Shown here: piece by piece, positions 25,494 to 33,865 of the stretch
How positions within the stretch are numbered: the stretch's first letter is position 1
Layout: each line of letters opens with the position of its first letter
NCBI GenBank assembly: GCA_963812255.1
Contig: CAWEUM010000005.1
Coordinates: forward strand, 1,798,001 to 1,862,000
Source: DATJGR01 sp963812255
GTDB taxonomy: Bacteria > Pseudomonadota > Gammaproteobacteria > Pseudomonadales > Azotimanducaceae
DNA: 64,000 nucleotides
Reading direction: 5' to 3'
Notes under the pieces: generated by a model
Seen by the model: the letters and a program-made list of their open reading frames with translations, nothing else
Databases searched by the model: none
Told to the model about the DNA's origin: nothing
Made by a program: the position numbers and the translations under genes

Positions 25494-27131
25494 TCAGTCG
25501 TCGCTCCAAGCACGGCCGCTGTACCCGCGCCAGCCAAACAGCACCAGCAACCCCAGACCGACGATCGTCAGCACGAAGCTGAGTACGTGGCCGATCAGTG
25601 GCAGGTTCACCGCAACAATCACAAGGGCGAGTCCAACGGCGAGCGAGACGATGAAGTGGCGCGGTTCGTCGCGGTCCGCGTTGAGTCGCATGCCGATGAA
25701 ATTCGCGACGACCAGCTTCGCGAGATAAAGGCCGACGATCCACAGCAGCAGGCCGAGAACTCCGAGCGGCAGGCCAATGATTGTGAGCGCAACGATCACC
25801 GCGATGATCGGCATCGCAACGAGCGTCACGATGCCCACTCCGCCTGCGATCAACGCACCGCGGGCATCGTCGACCCCTACGCTACGCAGCCCCGGCAGCA
25901 GCGTCAGCAGCACCGTACCGGTGATGAGTGCCGCCACGAAACGCAACAGCTGACTCAGATAGAACCCCCCGGTCAGGTATCTATTCTTTTCGAGGTGACC
26001 CTCGACGAGTTTCGTCTCGACTTTGCCGCCGATCACCGCGCCCGGAGAGACCGTCAAGTCGTCCGCATGCTGCACGTAAGCCGTGACGGGCCCGGCGATG
26101 CGTGCGGGTGGCAATACCTTCAACGCCTGCGCATACGCGGTCAGCGCGCCGCCGATGGTGCCACTCACATCGACGTTTTCACCGGCCGAGAGGACATCGC
26201 GACCGACCGACCCTGCGAGCCGCAGGTGTTCGCCGCCCAAGACCGCGTTCGCGTCGATATTTGCCGCCGGGTTCAGGTTGACGGTGGAGCCGACGCCGTA
26301 AAGGTTGCCGCCTACGTGGAGTGCAGAGATGCCGAGTGTCTCGGCCGCTGAGGTTACGTTGCCCCCGACTTCACCTTCGACGTTGACGGTCTGCCCGAAT
26401 GCGAACACCTGTCCGCCTACGTGGCCACGGACCGTGACACGACGCCCCACTGCGATGAGATCACCGGTCACATCGCCGGCCACCTCGACCGTTTCGCCGG
26501 ATACGATCAGCGTGTCGTCGATCGTTTCGCCAGCCGGGATGAACACCTCGGACTTTTCGTGCCGAATCTCGAGCGCCTGCGACGGCGTCGGTTGCATCGC
26601 GACGAGGCCGAACAGCGCGGCGATGATCAGCGGCAGATGCGCGCGGTTGCGTCTTGGCCTTGCCAACGCGAGCCATCCGATGAACGTCGTGAACATTGCC
26701 ATCGCCACGGTTTTGCCGATCGAAGTCATGATTGCACCTCCTTGCTTGGCCAGAAAGATCGCCGCCTCGACACCGATATCGGCGATCGTTCCTTTATCGA
26801 ACGGGTTGAACCATTGAATCGGACCGGACAGCAAACCGGTGATCACGCTCGGAACCACGGCTACCAAAACAGCCAGCAACACGCCGCCAGCCGCAGTCGC
26901 CGCCATCGCGAATCGCGACACCGGCCGCCGATAGGCCGGCGTCTTCAGCGGTTCGGCGTCGTGTGCGAGCGCGGCTGCGACGATGCTCGTTTCGCTGCGC
27001 AGCCCCGCGAGCCGCATGCGGCAGCTCCAACACCCTGCAAGATGCATCTCGGTTGCCACCGCATCGGCAGCGGCCAGTTCGCGGTCCGCATGCATCGACA
27101 GCGTCAGCTCGGATGGACAAGGGTCAGTCAC
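25494..27131 (-). CDS. zinc-finger anti-sigma factor fused to bactofilin-like polymer and membrane domains
   Basis: A 545-residue membrane protein. The N-terminus is a zf-HC2 anti-sigma domain with His30-x3-Cys34-x2-Cys37 (MHLAGCWSC). Hydrophobic segments follow at ~73-100 and ~140-185. Residues ~190-370 are a right-handed beta-helix of bactofilin type made of repeated V.G.V.G/A strands (GDVTGDLIAVGRRVTVRGHV and so on). The C-terminal ~170 residues hold four to five membrane helices. It starts with GTG overlapping the stop of the ECF sigma gene (GTGA), so it is translationally coupled to its likely target. Inference: the beta-helix senses or scaffolds the envelope and the zinc domain holds the sigma factor. 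Confidence 0.85.
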   Translation of the reverse strand: MTDPCPSELTLSMHADRELAAADAVATEMHLAGCWSCRMRLAGLRSETSIVAAALAHDAEPLKTPAYRRPVSRFAMAATAAGGVLLAVLVAVVPSVITGLLSGPIQWFNPFDKGTIADIGVEAAIFLAKQGGAIMTSIGKTVAMAMFTTFIGWLALARPRRNRAHLPLIIAALFGLVAMQPTPSQALEIRHEKSEVFIPAGETIDDTLIVSGETVEVAGDVTGDLIAVGRRVTVRGHVGGQVFAFGQTVNVEGEVGGNVTSAAETLGISALHVGGNLYGVGSTVNLNPAANIDANAVLGGEHLRLAGSVGRDVLSAGENVDVSGTIGGALTAYAQALKVLPPARIAGPVTAYVQHADDLTVSPGAVIGGKVETKLVEGHLEKNRYLTGGFYLSQLLRFVAALITGTVLLTLLPGLRSVGVDDARGALIAGGVGIVTLVAMPIIAVIVALTIIGLPLGVLGLLLWIVGLYLAKLVVANFIGMRLNADRDEPRHFIVSLAVGLALVIVAVNLPLIGHVLSFVLTIVGLGLLVLFGWRGYSGRAWSDD

Positions 27132-27640
27132 GACTCTTCCTCCGGCGCGAGCCCAAGCCTCAGCAACTGTTTGGCGCGCAGCAGCAGCACACCCACGTGA
27201 TTGCGCGTCACCCCGAGCGTGTGTGCGATCTCGTCGTAGTTCGACTCGTTGAAGTAGGCGAGCACGATCGGTAGCCGATACTTATCCGGCAACGCGGCAA
27301 TCGCGGCGCGGATTTCGGCGGCGCGTTCGGCATCGACGAGCGTGTCGAGCGCCGTTGGCGCGGGTGCTTCGAGCTCGGCGACATCCGTATCGAGGTGGTC
27401 GAACAGCTTGGCGCCCCGCGCCCGCCGCCTCACCAGGTCGATACAGTGATTACTCGCAATGCCCAGAATCCACGCAGCGAACGGCTGATGCGTGTCGTAG
27501 CGGTCGAGCGCTCGGTAGGCACGCACGAAGACCTCCTGTGCCGCGTCCTCAGCTTGTGCGGAGCGGCCAAGCAGCCGCAGGCACAACCCGAAAACACGAC
27601 GGTAGTGGTCCCGGTACATCGCTTCGAAGTCGACTTTCAA
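27128..27640 (-). CDS. ECF-type RNA polymerase sigma factor
   Basis: A 170-residue ECF sigma factor. Region 2 (~5-75) includes DAAQEVFVRAYRALDRYD and the -10 contacting FAAWILGIASNHCIDLVRRRAR; region 4 (~115-165) has LPDKYRLPIVLAYFNESNYDEIAHTLGVTRNHVGVLLLRAKQLL. The gene starts with TTG preceded by AGGAA, or with the ATG seven codons in. It overlaps the downstream anti-sigma gene by four bases. Such pairs respond to envelope or oxidative signals. I found no clear self-target promoter in the 148 bp upstream. Confidence 0.92.
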   Translation of the reverse strand: MKVDFEAMYRDHYRRVFGLCLRLLGRSAQAEDAAQEVFVRAYRALDRYDTHQPFAAWILGIASNHCIDLVRRRARGAKLFDHLDTDVAELEAPAPTALDTLVDAERAAEIRAAIAALPDKYRLPIVLAYFNESNYDEIAHTLGVTRNHVGVLLLRAKQLLRLGLAPEEES

Positions 27641-27788
27641 AACAATTCCTGCACGGCACGGACCGGAACTCAGAACGTTGTCGCTTCAGTATTACGATCG
27701 ACGCCGCGGGAAATTACAGCGACGTGCTCGAGCGCCTCACCGTGTAGTGTCACGGAGCGGCAACCGGAAACGATTGAACCTCGCGCGA

Positions 27789-28415
27789 CTACTTGTCGGG
27801 CGCTCGCGCTCGCGTCAGGTCCGCCGCGATCGCGCGGCTGATACTCGACAACGCGCGTCCTTGAGCGGCAACGAGTGCTGCGTACGCATCACCCGCCGAA
27901 TCGGTAGACAGCTGCGCCGACTCGCGCTCGATGCCGTGGCCCGAAACGGGTTTTGCGCCTGCGTCGCGACGTTTGATGGTCCACACCACATCGATGATCG
28001 CAGTCTCACCAACGATCATCTCGAACCGTTGTACATCGAGCGAGATGTCGAACTCCGCCTCGTTGGCCGCGCTCTGCGTCATCGGCATGACCCGCGCGCC
28101 GTGCAGATCGCGGCTGAGATAGCCGGCGACCGCCGCGGCGACGCCGCTCTTCAATGGCTCGGCCCAGCGGCGCGTCTCGAGCATCACGACCCGATTCGGC
28201 CCCGCCCTGACGACGAACTGCGGCCGGTCCACGAGATCCGGCAGCGACACCGGACCGATCGCCACGGAGTGCACAAACGCCACCGCATTCGATGTGTCGC
28301 TGTCACCGAACGACTCGGGCACGAGCGTGTAGAACGTTGATGGTGGCGATGACGCGCATCCTGACAGCAGCACACCCAACAAGATTGCGCCGCACGCGCA
28401 TCGCGGTACCGTCAT
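27789..28415 (-). CDS. pqiC: PqiC-type outer-membrane lipoprotein
   Basis: A 208-residue lipoprotein with lipobox LLSGC (Cys ~20) and the ABC-transport-auxiliary fold: STFYTLVP, VHSVAIGPVSLPDLVDRPQFVVR, the VMLETRRWAEPLKSGVAAAVAGYL helix and IIDVVWTIKRRD. PqiC sits in the outer membrane and docks the PqiB needle that moves lipid between the membranes. The start codon overlaps the pqiB stop (ATGA), so it is the last gene of the operon pqiA-like, pqiA-like, pqiB, pqiC. In-frame codons run upstream into pqiB but are not the gene. Confidence 0.88.
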   Translation of the reverse strand: MTVPRCACGAILLGVLLSGCASSPPSTFYTLVPESFGDSDTSNAVAFVHSVAIGPVSLPDLVDRPQFVVRAGPNRVVMLETRRWAEPLKSGVAAAVAGYLSRDLHGARVMPMTQSAANEAEFDISLDVQRFEMIVGETAIIDVVWTIKRRDAGAKPVSGHGIERESAQLSTDSAGDAYAALVAAQGRALSSISRAIAADLTRARAPDK

Positions 28416-30031
28416 GGTTTGGGCTCCTTTTGCTTGCCCTTGCCGCGAATCAATGATTCGGGATGGCGCTGCAGGTAGTCGAGCAGATCGTGCATCGATG
28501 CCATCGCGCGGCTGAGTTGCTGCAGCGTGTCGCGCAGATCGGACTGCAATGGCGCATCGGTCGCCAGCGTTGCCTGAGCGGTGCGCAGCGTTCGGCTGGC
28601 ATTGTCCATGACGTCCTTCGCCGCCGGCGCAACGTCGGAGTTGAGCCGATTCACCAGTTTGCGCGCATCGACCAGTGTGCCTTCCAACTCTGCGGCAATT
28701 CGGTCGATCGGAACGCGGTCGAGCTTTTGCGTCAACGCGCCGAGCATCGCCTGCAACTCGCCGAAAGTGCCCTGGGTCGTCGGCAATCGCGGCGGCGTCT
28801 CGCTCCAATCCAGCGACGCTTTGGCGGCGCGCGGGAAGAACTCCAACGCGACGTAGAGCTGCCCCGTCAAGAGGTTGCCGGTGCGTAGCTGGGCACGCAG
28901 ACCCTGGGCCACCAACGCATCCATGCGCGCGCGTTCCTTTGCCACGGTCGGTGGTTGCCGCAGCTCTCCATTCCGCACCTTCGAACGCAGGCGCTCGGGA
29001 TACAGCTCGATGATGACCGGGAAGCTGAAGCGCTGCGTCTTCGGGTTGAACTCCAGATCGACCGACTTGACCTGGCCGAGCACGATGCCGTGAAAATCCA
29101 CCGGCGCGCCCGGATCCAGTCCCCGCAGCGATTCTTCGAAAGAGAGTTGGAACGGCTGCACTTCGGTGTCGATGCGGCGCATCGCGTCGGCGCGGGTCGC
29201 AAGCAGCGGAAACGTCGTCTCAGGCGGGGCACGTTTGGCCGACGGAAGGTCCGGCGGACTCTGAAATGCAACGCCTCCTGCGATGATCGCAGCCAGTGAC
29301 TCAGTATCGATCTTGACGCCGGTCGCGCTGACGGACATGTCCACACCGCTCGCATGCCAGAAGCGCGTGTCCGTCGTCACGTACCGATCGTACGGAGCGT
29401 TGACGAATACCTGCAAGGTCACGCCGGCCCCGTCGGGGTCGAGCGCAAACGACACCACCTGGCCCGCTTCAATACGTCGGTAATAGATCGGCGAACCGAC
29501 TCCCAGCGATCCGATCTCGTCGCTGTGCAACGCGAACTGGGTGCCCGGTACACCGCTGGTGACGATCGGTGCCACCTCGAGCCCGGTGAAACGTCGACGC
29601 GGGCGGTCCGAGTGACCGACGTCGACACCGATGTACGATCCCGAAAACAGCGTGCCCAAGCCGGTGACACTGCTCGACGAAATCCGCGGTTTCACGACCC
29701 AGAAACGCGTGTCGTCGACGAGCAGATTCGTTGCATCTTTGCTGAACTGTGCTTGCGCGATCACGCCGGTGCCATCCGGCGCGAGACCGACGTGGTTGAC
29801 CACGCCGATCTCGACGTCCTTGTAGCGGATCTTCGTCTTGCCGCTTTCCATACCTTCCGCGGTGCGAAACTTGATCATCACGGTCGGACCCTGCGCGAGG
29901 ACTGAGGTGACCGCGATCCATGCACCCGCCAGCGCCGCGACGATCGGAATGATCCAGACGAGTTGGATGCGACGTCGAGGCGGCTGCACCACTGCATCGG
30001 GCAGCGCATTCGGAATGTCGGCGTCAGGCAC
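28412..30031 (-). CDS. pqiB: PqiB-type MCE-domain intermembrane transport protein
   Basis: A 539-residue protein (E. coli PqiB is of similar size). One N-terminal membrane helix (~21-45, LVWIIPIVAALAGAWIAV) is followed by three MCE domains, roughly 48-140 (ARFRTAEG.ESGKTKIRYKDVEIG type), 165-225 (GSLGVGSPIYYRRIEAGQV) and 285-390 (GLDPGAPVDFHGIVLGQVKSV), and a long helical C-terminus that forms the syringe needle. It begins with GTG and overlaps the upstream PqiA-like gene by 8 bp and pqiC by 4 bp. Role: lipid transport across the periplasm. Confidence 0.93.
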   Translation of the reverse strand: MPDADIPNALPDAVVQPPRRRIQLVWIIPIVAALAGAWIAVTSVLAQGPTVMIKFRTAEGMESGKTKIRYKDVEIGVVNHVGLAPDGTGVIAQAQFSKDATNLLVDDTRFWVVKPRISSSSVTGLGTLFSGSYIGVDVGHSDRPRRRFTGLEVAPIVTSGVPGTQFALHSDEIGSLGVGSPIYYRRIEAGQVVSFALDPDGAGVTLQVFVNAPYDRYVTTDTRFWHASGVDMSVSATGVKIDTESLAAIIAGGVAFQSPPDLPSAKRAPPETTFPLLATRADAMRRIDTEVQPFQLSFEESLRGLDPGAPVDFHGIVLGQVKSVDLEFNPKTQRFSFPVIIELYPERLRSKVRNGELRQPPTVAKERARMDALVAQGLRAQLRTGNLLTGQLYVALEFFPRAAKASLDWSETPPRLPTTQGTFGELQAMLGALTQKLDRVPIDRIAAELEGTLVDARKLVNRLNSDVAPAAKDVMDNASRTLRTAQATLATDAPLQSDLRDTLQQLSRAMASMHDLLDYLQRHPESLIRGKGKQKEPKP

Positions 30032-30665
30032 GCGGGTCTCCCAACGGATCCCAGATCGACCGCGGATCGAACGTCATCGCCGCGGACATCGTCAGTACGA
30101 CCACCGCACCAAACGCTACGGCCCCCGGGCCGGGAGAGATCGTGGCGAGCGTTTTCATCTGCACCAGCGCGACCAGTATCGTGACCACATAGACGTCCAT
30201 CATCGACCAGCGGCCGACGAATTCGACGAGGCGATAGAGACGCAGACGCTGCATCGGCTGCCAAGTCGAGCGCCGCCTCGCGGTCACGACCAGCACCGTC
30301 ATCGCGATCAGTTTGAGCAGCGGCACCGTCACACTGGCAAAGAACACCAGCACCGCGAGCGGCCATGAGCCGCTCGTCCACAGGAACACGACTCCGCTCA
30401 TGATCGTGTCGTCCTGTGAGCCGAGTATCGAACGGGTCTGCATCACCGGTAGAACGTTCGCTGGGATGTACATGATGGCCGCCGCGATCAACAGTGCCGA
30501 TGTCCTGGACAAACTGTTCGGTTTGCGGCTGTGCAGGACCGCGGCGCAGCGTGGACAGTGCGCCCGAACACCACGATCCAACGCACGGCTGAGCAAACCG
30601 CACGCGTGACAAGTGACGTATCCCGCCTGGGCCGCATTCACGAGAGGCGCTCGATTCGGGCCCAC
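30024..30665 (-). CDS. PqiA-like integral membrane protein (second half-unit)
   Basis: A 213-residue PqiA-domain protein. An N-terminal zinc-ribbon-like CxxC pair (CHACG and CPRC, ~19-40) is followed by four membrane helices with the family motif MYIPANVLPVMQT, TVPLLKLIAMTVLV, and RLVEFVGRWSMMDVYVV. E. coli PqiA carries two such units in one polypeptide; here they are two genes. It starts with GTG and overlaps its upstream partner by 28 bp, which suggests the two products are made together and pair in the inner membrane with PqiB. Confidence 0.9.
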   Translation of the reverse strand: MGPNRAPLVNAAQAGYVTCHACGLLSRALDRGVRAHCPRCAAVLHSRKPNSLSRTSALLIAAAIMYIPANVLPVMQTRSILGSQDDTIMSGVVFLWTSGSWPLAVLVFFASVTVPLLKLIAMTVLVVTARRRSTWQPMQRLRLYRLVEFVGRWSMMDVYVVTILVALVQMKTLATISPGPGAVAFGAVVVLTMSAAMTFDPRSIWDPLGDPRA

Positions 30666-31255
30666 AGCCGAACTGGGTCAAACGAACTTCCGAGCGCCGC
30701 GAACACGACCACCAGAGTCGCAAATGCCCACAACGCGATCCCGGGTATGACTTGCGCCATGTGAGCCAGCTTCACCAGCGCGACCAGAATGCCGAGAATG
30801 AAGACTTCCACCATGCCCCAGGGTCGCGCAACGCGAAATGCCCGCAACGGAAATTCCACGTAAGGCGGTACGCGACCGAACTGCAGCGGTAGCAGCACGT
30901 ATAGCATCGCGCCGATCTGAATCACTGGTGACGCGATCACGGTGAGAAACACCAGCGCCGCCACCGGCTGCACATCGTTGCCCCACAGCGTACCGACCGC
31001 GTGCCACAACGACGTCGTGATCCGCGTGCCCTGCATCTCGAACACGACGATCGGATTCGCGTTGGCGATCACCAACAACACCGAAGCCGCCAACGCGAGC
31101 GCCAGCGGCCGACTCAAGTCGTAGCGCCCGAGCCGATGCAGGCGCGCGCCACATCGCCAACAGCAGATGGATCCTTCGGTGGCATCGTGGAGCGTCTGCG
31201 GGATCCGTTGCAGCGCATCACATTCGTGGCACGCGAGCACGGAACGGGCCTTCAT
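30638..31255 (-). CDS. PqiA-like integral membrane protein (first half-unit)
   Basis: A 205-residue PqiA-domain protein and the first gene of the pqi operon. It has the CxxC ribbon (CHECDALQRI and CCWRCG) and four hydrophobic segments with NANPIVVFEMQG, SPVIQIGAMLYVLLPL, and FRVARPWGMVEVFILG, all PqiA landmarks. The frame is open upstream to 31378, but the start MKARSVLACHECDA matches how PqiA proteins begin. It is divergent from the RCK channel gene with ~125 bp between them. Confidence 0.9.
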   Translation of the reverse strand: MKARSVLACHECDALQRIPQTLHDATEGSICCWRCGARLHRLGRYDLSRPLALALAASVLLVIANANPIVVFEMQGTRITTSLWHAVGTLWGNDVQPVAALVFLTVIASPVIQIGAMLYVLLPLQFGRVPPYVEFPLRAFRVARPWGMVEVFILGILVALVKLAHMAQVIPGIALWAFATLVVVFAALGSSFDPVRLWARIERLS

Positions 31256-31379
31256 AGACGTCAGCGGGACAACTGAATGGCGGTCGACACCGGGGCGAGT
31301 GTCTCTCCGTCGCTCAGGAATGTAAACGACGAAGACTGTATCGAAGCTATCATGCGGCACCGAAAACCTCGAATGCATC

Positions 31380-32162
31380 GTGCCAATCTATCGCGTACTC
31401 GAATCGGAGCTCGGTCAACAACGCGTAAAGGAATGGCGTCGCAGCGCGCTTCGAACCATTGGCATGTTGCTCGCGGCGCTGGCTGCTTGCGCAATCGGCT
31501 TGACCGTGCTGGACTCGACCGGCGAACCATTACGTATTGGATTGCTCCGGGGAATCTGGAATGCCGCCAACCTCCTTACAACGCTCGGCGACTTCAAGCA
31601 GCTCAACCTCAGCCAGCAGGTGTTCATGGTGTTCGCCATGTTCGTCTTCATTTCGATCGCCGGCTTCTCGATATCGAAACTCACCGGACTTCTGTCGAGC
31701 GAAGCCGCGCTGAATCACCGAGAGAACCGATTGGCGCAACGCAGTCTCACCAACTTGACGGACCACGTCGTCGTCATCGGCTTCGGCCCGCTGGGACAGT
31801 TGGTCGCGGCGCAGTTGCGCGACGCCGGGCGCACCGTAGTCGTGGTCGAACGCGACTCCGACTTCGCATCAAACGCGTCGAGCCAAGGCTATGACGTCGT
31901 CGAGGGCGATGCCGGCGCCGGTGAAGGCGTGCTGCGCCACGCAAACATCGCCAACGCCGGTGCGCTGGTGCTGACCATCGAGGAGGCTGATCGCAAACTG
32001 GCGATCACGTTGATCGCGCATTCGCAGAATCCATCGCTGCAGATCGTCGCGACCGGACGGAACAGCCAGCGGGCCGAGCTGCTCAAACGTGCCGGTGCGT
32101 CCGAAGTGGTGATCGCCGAGGAAATCATCGCCAACGCGCTGATCGGCCGACTCACTCATTGA
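31380..32162 (+). CDS. two-helix channel-like protein with RCK/TrkA-N domain
   Basis: A 260-residue protein with membrane helices at ~26-46 and ~80-103, a pore loop between them, and a TrkA-N Rossmann domain (~125-240: VVVIGFGPLGQLVAAQL, VVVERDS, VVEGDAGAGEGVL). The layout is that of small potassium channels gated by an RCK domain. The filter position reads TTLGDF, not TVGYGD, so ion selectivity is doubtful; it could be a non-selective or signalling protein. GTG start. The next gene begins with TTG overlapping this stop codon. Confidence 0.8.
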   Translation: MPIYRVLESELGQQRVKEWRRSALRTIGMLLAALAACAIGLTVLDSTGEPLRIGLLRGIWNAANLLTTLGDFKQLNLSQQVFMVFAMFVFISIAGFSISKLTGLLSSEAALNHRENRLAQRSLTNLTDHVVVIGFGPLGQLVAAQLRDAGRTVVVVERDSDFASNASSQGYDVVEGDAGAGEGVLRHANIANAGALVLTIEEADRKLAITLIAHSQNPSLQIVATGRNSQRAELLKRAGASEVVIAEEIIANALIGRLTH

Positions 32163-32977
32163 GCGGCGCGACCGAAGCCCGGATCTCCGTGCATGTCGCT
32201 GCAACGCCGGAGATCGCCGGAGAGTATGCCGCGAACGAGGTGATCGCGCGCCTCGAACGCGCTCGCCTGGCGCGCGGATACATGACACTCGGCTGCCCCT
32301 CGGGACGCTCGTTGCGCACCACCTATGCCGCACTCGCGCGACTCGCCGCAGCGCGCAATGCCGATCTCGGCGGGCTGCACATTTTCATGATGGATGAATA
32401 CGTCCAACCCGATGGCCCGCGCTGGGCATTGTGTCCACGCGACGCACACTACAGTTGCCGCCGCTTCGGCGATGCCGAGATCCGCCGGTCGCTCAATGCC
32501 AACATCGACACGTCCTTGCAGATGCCTGCGCAAAATCTGCACGTTCCCGATCCGAATGCACCCGATGCGTACGAAACGCTGATCGAGCGCTTTGGCGGCA
32601 TCGACGTGTTCCTGCTCGCCTCGGGGCGATCCGACGGCCACGTCGCGTTCAATCCGCAGGGTTGCGGGCTGCACGAGCGCACCCGAGTCATCGAACTGTC
32701 CGAGGCGACCCGACGCGACAATCTCGATACGTTCCCCGAGTTTCGCACGTTGGCGGAGGTGCCGCGCCATGGTGTGAGTGTCGGGCCGGCAACGATCGCT
32801 CACCATTCGCGCGCGGCGCTGTTGATGTTGCTAGGCGCAGGTAAGACCGTCGCACTGCAGCGTGTGGCCTCGCTACACCGCTACGATCCAAGCTGGCCAG
32901 CCAGCGTCGTGCTGGAATGCGCCGACGCTCAGATCGTTGCAGACGAGGCGGCCTTACGTTCACCAGCTGTTGCGTAG
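32159..32977 (+). CDS. NagB-like sugar-phosphate isomerase/lactonase family protein
   Basis: A 272-residue protein of the glucosamine-6-phosphate deaminase / 6-phosphogluconolactonase fold. It has LGCPSGRSLRTTY (phosphate binding), IFMMDEYVQP (the DEY of NagB) and SGRSDGHVAFNPQG, equivalent to the NagB catalytic NDGHIAFNEP. The Asp and His are kept, but the catalytic Glu of NagB is replaced by Pro, so deaminase activity is uncertain. The C-terminal RAALLMLLGAGKTVALQ is conserved. TTG start overlapping the channel gene (TTGA) indicates translational coupling; the two products may be functionally linked (inference). Confidence 0.78.
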   Translation: MSGATEARISVHVAATPEIAGEYAANEVIARLERARLARGYMTLGCPSGRSLRTTYAALARLAAARNADLGGLHIFMMDEYVQPDGPRWALCPRDAHYSCRRFGDAEIRRSLNANIDTSLQMPAQNLHVPDPNAPDAYETLIERFGGIDVFLLASGRSDGHVAFNPQGCGLHERTRVIELSEATRRDNLDTFPEFRTLAEVPRHGVSVGPATIAHHSRAALLMLLGAGKTVALQRVASLHRYDPSWPASVVLECADAQIVADEAALRSPAVA

Positions 32978-33754
32978 CTGTCTCAACCGAACGAAGACGT
33001 CCTTTGGGGCGGGTGCGTCGGGCAGATCCGGAAACGCTTCACGCAACCGATTGATCACGCTGGCACTGGTCAGGCGGAAAAAAGCATTGATCTGCTTTTC
33101 GAGCCCCAACGACGTGACCAGGGGGTGCTCCGGATCGTGGTTCTTCTCGATGTCGGCCAGCAACTGTGCCGCCTTCGCATTGTCCGGCTCGCGGTCGAGC
33201 GTGAAACCGAGATTGTTGGCAATGTAGTCGTGGCCCGGATACACGAGCGTGGCGTCCGGCAGCTTGTCGAGCTGCTGCGCGAACGTTTCGTACAACTCCG
33301 AAGGATGGCCGCCGTTGTGGCAATTGCCGGCGCCGGCATTGAACAACGTATCGCCGCAGATCAGCGCCGGCGTGTCGGTCTTCGAGACGAGGCAGATGTG
33401 GCTCATCGTATGACCGGGCGTATCGAGCGCGAGCAGTTCCACGTTCTTCCCCACTTTTACGACGTCTCCGGCAGAGAGCCCGCGATCGACGCCGTCGATG
33501 CGCGCGCCGGCATTCGCATGCGCCAGCAGCTTCGCGCCGGTCGCCTCGATCATCGGTCCATTGCCACCGGTGTGATCGCCGTGTTCATGCGTGTTCACGA
33601 TCTGTGTGATCGTGTAGCCCTTGTCCCTTGCGCACGCCAGGCACTTGCGATGATCGAGCGGATCGACCGCCAATGCTTCGCCGGTGTCCGGACAAACGAT
33701 CAGATAATTGAAGTTCCGGTACGCGTTTCCCGTCCAGATTTGTTCGACGATCAC
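32960..33754 (-). CDS. gloB: hydroxyacylglutathione hydrolase (glyoxalase II)
   Basis: A 264-residue metallo-beta-lactamase-fold hydrolase. The metal motif THEHGDH (~54-60), further ligands in DTPGHTMSHI and LICGDTLFNAGAGN, and YPGHDYIANN are those of glyoxalase II, as is the C-terminal domain with NAFFRL. It splits S-D-lactoylglutathione to lactate and glutathione in methylglyoxal detoxification. The preferred start is a GTG with AGGAGG six bases ahead; in-frame codons upstream lack homology. It converges with and overlaps the NagB-like gene by 18 bp. Confidence 0.9.
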   Translation of the reverse strand: MIVEQIWTGNAYRNFNYLIVCPDTGEALAVDPLDHRKCLACARDKGYTITQIVNTHEHGDHTGGNGPMIEATGAKLLAHANAGARIDGVDRGLSAGDVVKVGKNVELLALDTPGHTMSHICLVSKTDTPALICGDTLFNAGAGNCHNGGHPSELYETFAQQLDKLPDATLVYPGHDYIANNLGFTLDREPDNAKAAQLLADIEKNHDPEHPLVTSLGLEKQINAFFRLTSASVINRLREAFPDLPDAPAPKDVFVRLRQLRNSW

Positions 33755-33865
33755 GATTGCCTCCTGTTGCAGCGCAGCGCAGCGCTCGACCTGGCCCGAC
33801 GCGTCGGCCTTGAACAACAGCCGCGTTCAATAGACCCGTTTGAACGGCGACCATACCATGCCGCC

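Noticed and set aside
33125..33865. Upstream extension of the rhomboid reading frame
   Set aside because: It is antisense to gloB and without homology; the rhomboid starts at 33866.
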